From the NCBI GenBank assembly GCA_905250885.1, contig CAJNOQ010001002.1:1-37639 (forward strand): a DNA stretch of 37,639 nucleotides, written 5' to 3'. This stretch comes from Didymodactylos carnosus. Taxonomy: Eukaryota; Rotifera; Eurotatoria; Philodinida; Philodinidae. Made by a program: the position numbers and the translations under genes. This document shows, piece by piece, positions 33,729-37,639 of this stretch; position 1 is the stretch's first letter, and each line of letters starts with the position of its first letter. A model generated the notes under the pieces. It ran no database searches and was not told where the DNA came from. It saw only the letters and a list, made by a program, of their open reading frames with translations.

Positions 33729-33828
33729 AATTGTGCGCACAAGGCAAGAATTATTAACTAGTCGACGATTGTTCAATCTATCAGCTTGTTTTATCATTCT
33801 AAACTTTTAAATCGAAGATGCTACTAGA

Positions 33829-33960
33829 CTATAATCGATATTTTTTAGTGCCTTCTTGTGCTGTTACAAAAAGTGCTTTCTCGTCCTTACTAAAATCATA
33901 CCATAACGCTTTGGATATCAGTCTTGGATGGAATTCTTGAAATGCAATAAGAATAGTAAA
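33829..33960 (-). pseudogene. Exon-like fragment on the opposite strand, unknown family
   Basis: The minus-strand frame reads EFHPRLISKALWYDFSKDEK, then ALFVTAQEGT, before a TAG at 33829-33831. The composition looks protein-like (Trp, mixed charged and hydrophobic residues) and differs from its surroundings. It is short, lacks a start codon and has no recognised partner exon. It may be the debris of a gene disrupted before the neighbouring TRIM-like gene. Confidence 0.3.
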
Positions 33961-34027
33961 CGATACTATTCAAGTGATATAAACATGCTCAATTCTTTTT
34001 CTTCGTTTTATTTCTTACTGTGCACAT

Positions 34028-34052
34028 ATTTTTGATTTCCAGATTGTTTTTG
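34028..34052 (+). promoter_or_regulatory. Acceptor-like site before the full TRIM-like gene
   Basis: TTTTTGATTTCCAG, with AG at 34041-34042, precedes ATTGTTTTTG and the ATG at 34053. This supports 34053, rather than the in-frame ATG at 34020, as the true start, because an mRNA spliced here would not contain the earlier ATG. Confidence 0.5.
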
Positions 34053-36746
34053 ATGGCTTTTTCTGATCCAGTTCTTGACCAGCTGACACTATGTGCTCAA
34101 TGTCACGAACGTTTTGTTGATCCTCGTCAATTACAATGTGGTCATTCGTTTTGTTACATTTGTATTAAAACAAAACTTATATCAACAGAATTATCAATTC
34201 AATGTGCAAAATGTGATGTCCAACATATATTTCGAACAAGAGACGAACTCGAACGTTCGTTAGTCGTCGATTCGTTTATAAACGAAATGGTTCAATATTA
34301 TTTGAGACGAAAAGCTAATCCTAAAGTAGTTAAATCCAGTGAAAACAATCATCATCAAGTTATTCCTTTACATACGACATCACAGAAAAAACAGATTGCT
34401 TTTGCGCAACCGCCGTGTAAAATTTGTTCGAAAAAATCAAATTATTTATTTATTTGTGATCATTGCAATGAAGAAATTTGTGATAAATGTATGGATAAAC
34501 ATCGAGCAGAAGTAACAGAAAGAATTAATAAAAAATGGTTAAAATGCAAACAACAATTTGCTATTAATAATGAACTATTGAGTAAGTCAAAATTGTTTGG
34601 ATACTTCACGAACATCACAAAATAAGTTGAAAAGTTTTTTCTACTAACAAGATGAGTGCTATATATCCACTAGGCCTAGAGTGGCAAGAGAGAAGAAGAG
34701 TTCTTTAAAATCTTGTTATTTTCTTGAATGTGGTTTCTTGATATTAAGTTAAATGACGCCTAATTTTGCTTAGGCAAAGCCGAGAAGAATATAACGTCAG
34801 TTGTTAATGAATTAAAAATGATACGAATAACTGTTGAACAACGTGCAACAGATTTGATTAACATGATCGAAAATGAACGTGATAATATTTTGGAACGGCT
34901 TGATGATCATATAACTCCAGTTAAAAAAAATTTCAAAAACGATGATATTAAACAAGAGTATCAGTCAATTAATGAAAATATAGCACATATCCTTTCGATT
35001 GAATCTTCGATCCAGAATTTAGTAAATCATCTTCAAAGAATTGATCGTTTTCTTGATAATTTGGAAAATAAAAAAGATCATATTAAAACACAAGAAATAA
35101 CAATTGCTTATTTATCACCGCCAGATTTCGATTCTCCAGCAAAATTACTTGGTGATCTAAAATTTCAAGTTCCATCAAAACTAATAACAACTCCATTATC
35201 GACAAAAAATAAGTACAATGAACGACTATCACCAAAAGTGCAGAATACAACGTCAATCTCAAATTATCAAAATTTATCATCGTCGACAAAGCCATCAATC
35301 AAAAAGTAATATATTAGACTGAGTTTTTGTTATGAGTGCGTGCTTCCTTTTGCTTTTGTAGAGAACTGGATGGCTTCTATAATCCCAAGGAATTGGCTTC
35401 ACCAATTCCTCCTCTTCGTATTAATTGGCGACTAACGCCTTCACAACTACAACCAAATCTGAAAACAGATGTACAACGGCTCGTACAATCGACAAAACGT
35501 AATTCACCAATAACGACAAATAATGGATTACACTTGCCAATAGTAGTAAAACGTCCATTTTCACAGATGTTTACATTGGTTCCAAACGACATGTGTGTAT
35601 GGTCATTAAAAACGTCTGACATTCCTCATTTTTTATGTTTACTTGATAATAACAACAGATCATATAATATTTTTATCTGTGATGAATATGGCGCTCGTGT
35701 TCAGATTTATTCTATCCAATTACCCATAGATAAATATTTACCAGTGTATATTCGTGAATTAGAATTATTTAAGCGTAATTGTCGTTTAACGTTAGAATCA
35801 TTCACCGTTTATCAAACATATATCATAACCTATGTTCGACGTTTTGAACAAAAAGCAAATGAGGAACAAAAGGCTCCTTTAATTAAAGCTGGCATTCAAA
35901 TATTGGATCGAGGTGAAAATGGTGCGTACGTTTAAAGTTTGATTGACTTTATAATTAATTCTTTCCTTTTTTTTGTTTGTCTTTAGGTCGTTGCAGTGAT
36001 ATTGGTGGCATGATCTATGTATTTGGACATAATGGCACACAAGTTGATGGTTCGTATCAATCATATCCCATACGAAAATTGATTGCTGATACATCGTACG
36101 ATTGTCTATGGGGTATTAATTCGATAAATAATTCGTTATATTATTATTCATTACCCAAAACTCCCGAACAAATAACCAGTTATTTAAAAAATATGAAAAT
36201 ATATTTAGATTTTAATGAAACAAATGATGAAAATGAAAAGTTTGAACCTAATCATATGGCTGAAAATCAACAAACAATTGGTTTAGTTGATAGAGATAGC
36301 CATACAATTAGATTATATGATAAAAATACTAAAGAATTAATAAATACATATAAAAATACTCAACAATCATGGAATATTTCAGATATGATCATATTGAAAG
36401 ATAATAATTTATTGATGACCTTAACCGAAAATAAACGTAATAAACAAGTGATAAGAAAAGATTCGAGATATAGACAACATTCCGCAAGAAAATTAATTGA
36501 AATAAGTAAAAATGGAAAAGAACTTAGAGAAATAGGTATGTATCGTTTATTCGATTGCTTCGTTAATAGAATGATTGTGAGATAAAAATTGTTCATAGTC
36601 TGGTACTTGTAGTAGTTATTTCACATTTTTTCGGTTCTATTTTAGAAGCGAATACGTTGAATGCAATGACAATCGGTCCGAATGATGAAATATTTTTGGG
36701 TTTTGCGGACAAAGGTGAACGAGGGCTTGTTCAAGTATATATTTAA
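34053..36746 (+). CDS. TRIM-like RING/B-box/coiled-coil protein with C-terminal propeller
   Basis: Five exons: 34053-34581, 34774-35305, 35362-35921, 35987-36535 and 36646-36746, joining to about 756 residues. A C3HC4 RING occupies residues 14-54 (C14, C17, C29, H31, C34, C37, C51, C54). A B-box lies at 122-150 (C122, C125, C135, C138, C143, C146, H150). Residues about 155-290 are charged heptad-like helix (EQRATDLINMIENERDNILE). A polar linker follows, then a C-terminal region from about residue 420 that resembles a beta-propeller (MCVWSLKTSDIPHFLCL, IYVFGHNGTQVDG, SYDCLWGINS, HTIRLYDKNTKELI). By family, RING plus B-box plus coiled coil makes this a probable cytoplasmic E3 ubiquitin ligase, with the propeller as a substrate- or RNA-binding head as in NHL-type TRIMs. 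The substrate is unknown. It is the intact paralogue of the genes at 22681 and 30829. I found no close polyadenylation hexamer; the first AATAAA is at 37081. Confidence 0.9.
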
Positions 36747-37512
36747 ATTTCTTTTTCTTTTTGTATCAAGTTTTTTATTTCATTTTCTGTTGTCCGTATA
36801 AATTTATTGACTACTTTTTTTGCCATTTTGTTTATTTTACTCTATCATTAATCAGTGTCATTCAGATATTTTGAGCAAATAATAACGGTGTAAATATTTT
36901 CAATTTTCCTCTGTATGTGTTTCCACACTTTTTGTTCTGAGAGAATGCAAATGATATCCTATATATCCATTTTTGTGTATCTTCTTTGCTGTCAGTTTTT
37001 CTAGTATTTTTCAACTATTTTTCATGTGCGAGATAGTATAATTAGAGAGTTTAAGCTCAATCAGACACATATTTTTTCAAAATAAATGAGAATAATTTAA
37101 AAGTTTACTCGAATTAGAAAATAGAATCATAGCAAAAACACATATTGTCTGCACATAGGGGCTGTGCATCTGTAAGGTATAACAAGTGCGATAGATAACT
37201 TAATCCAACGTTTAAGGTAGCCAAGGTTGATCGTAGTGAAACTTCTTATAACCAAGAGCTTGGTAATTTTTGAAGCACCATTTTGTGTTACAGTCTTGTT
37301 TATGTATAGGTGCGAAGGCTTTCACACTTAGAATATAATATAGGCATGAAGTTACCCTGTAGAAAACGTTTTAGGTGTAGGTTTTTAGGAATTAAATGCC
37401 TGTTTTTAGATCATTAGATAACTATAAAAGCTGATATTTAATTTAATTTATGTAATTGTCATTTTTTCGTCATAACAGCTTGTTTAATGTCAGTTTTTCA
37501 GTTATCAGGATT
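36747..37512. other. Intergenic, no gene seen
   Basis: The start of this stretch is T-rich 3' flank of the TRIM-like gene. AATAAA at 37081-37086 could serve as a distal polyadenylation signal. Nothing else was recognised. Confidence 0.5.
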
Positions 37513-37639
37513 GCTCTCTGTCGAGAATTTATTTTCAGAGAATACTTTTTGCACGTTATCAGTTCTTTGTTTATGCTTACAATCATTCTCCCGAAAAGGC
37601 GAACTTTTTGTTTCAATATGACTGATAACTAAACCCTTC
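37513..37639 (+). repeat. 127 bp perfect repeat, copy 2, cut by the window edge
   Basis: Identical to 30543-30669 and in the same orientation. The left boundary is sharp: GGATT here against GAGAA in copy 1 just before GCTCTCTG. The right boundary is beyond the window. Confidence 0.95.

Larger units (their letters stand above)
32363..33828. other. No gene seen; scattered small repeats
   Basis: It contains the hairpin at 32715-32759, a TA microsatellite, a run of TCAAG/CTTGA words (33060-33330) and an inverted repeat at 33611-33728. A frame at 32861-33220 encodes a charged, helical-looking peptide, but it begins inside the TA microsatellite and has TCAAG-repeat character, so I do not call it a gene. 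Confidence 0.45.

Noticed and set aside
34020..34052. Earlier in-frame ATG at 34020 for the TRIM-like gene
   Set aside because: It lies upstream of an acceptor-like AG at 34041-34042 and adds a peptide absent from TRIM N-termini; 34053 puts the RING at its usual distance.
1..37639. CRISPR array, bacterial operons or horizontally acquired bacterial genes
   Set aside because: No regularly spaced repeats with unique spacers, and all supported genes are intron-bearing animal families.
1..37639. Intact tRNA or rRNA genes
   Set aside because: No cloverleaf with both A and B boxes at proper spacing, and no conserved rRNA stretches were recognised by eye.

Overview
This is nuclear DNA of an invertebrate animal. 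The genes have many exons with mostly 50-100 nt GT-AG introns, the DNA is strongly AT-rich, polyadenylation signals are AATAAA, and the gene families are metazoan. Several start codons sit just downstream of an acceptor-like site (pyrimidine tract + AG), which fits spliced-leader trans-splicing or short 5'-UTR introns. With the short introns, a TRIM-type gene array, a Penelope-like element and many small foldback elements, a bdelloid rotifer is my best guess. That is inference, not proof.

Layout: (1) 7373 down to the left edge, minus strand: a KMT2C/KMT2D (MLL3/MLL4) homologue, with 21 exons resolved from the start codon to about 1285. It has an AT-hook, the central three-PHD cluster and the QEAFFG block, then a long Gln/Ser/Pro-rich region. 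A further exon-like stretch (533-1) runs off the left edge. The FYRN/FYRC/SET end is not in the window. (2) 7374-13009: a 5.6 kb non-coding divergent interval with two CTTAAG-rich inverted-repeat elements and a diverged direct duplication. (3) 13010-19931, plus strand: a complete 15-exon ZMYND8 homologue (PHD, bromodomain, zinc knuckle, PWWP, coiled coil) that ends without the MYND finger. Its large introns carry repeats, including a perfect 95 bp direct repeat. (4) 19932-22680: non-coding, with a hairpin-forming repeat and the 3' end of a non-LTR reverse transcriptase. (5) 22681-36746, plus strand: an array of TRIM-like genes. The first is an intact B-box/coiled-coil/propeller gene without RING (22681-24911). 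The second is a decayed RING/B-box remnant (30829-31373). The third is a full RING/B-box/coiled-coil/propeller gene (34053-36746). They are separated by mobile-element debris: a Penelope-like fragment, a 1.8 kb nested foldback, an AT-rich foldback and a hAT-like non-autonomous element. (6) 36747-37639: non-coding, ending in a 127 bp perfect copy of sequence at 30543-30669.

Functionally, the left half pairs a writer family (KMT2C/D, H3K4 mono-methylation) head-to-head with a reader family (ZMYND8). The right half is a tandem family of probable ubiquitin-ligase-type scaffold proteins whose members have gained and lost modules next to transposon remnants. All exon boundaries were read by eye from splice motifs, reading frame and, where possible, family alignment. 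Each joined coding sequence keeps one open frame.
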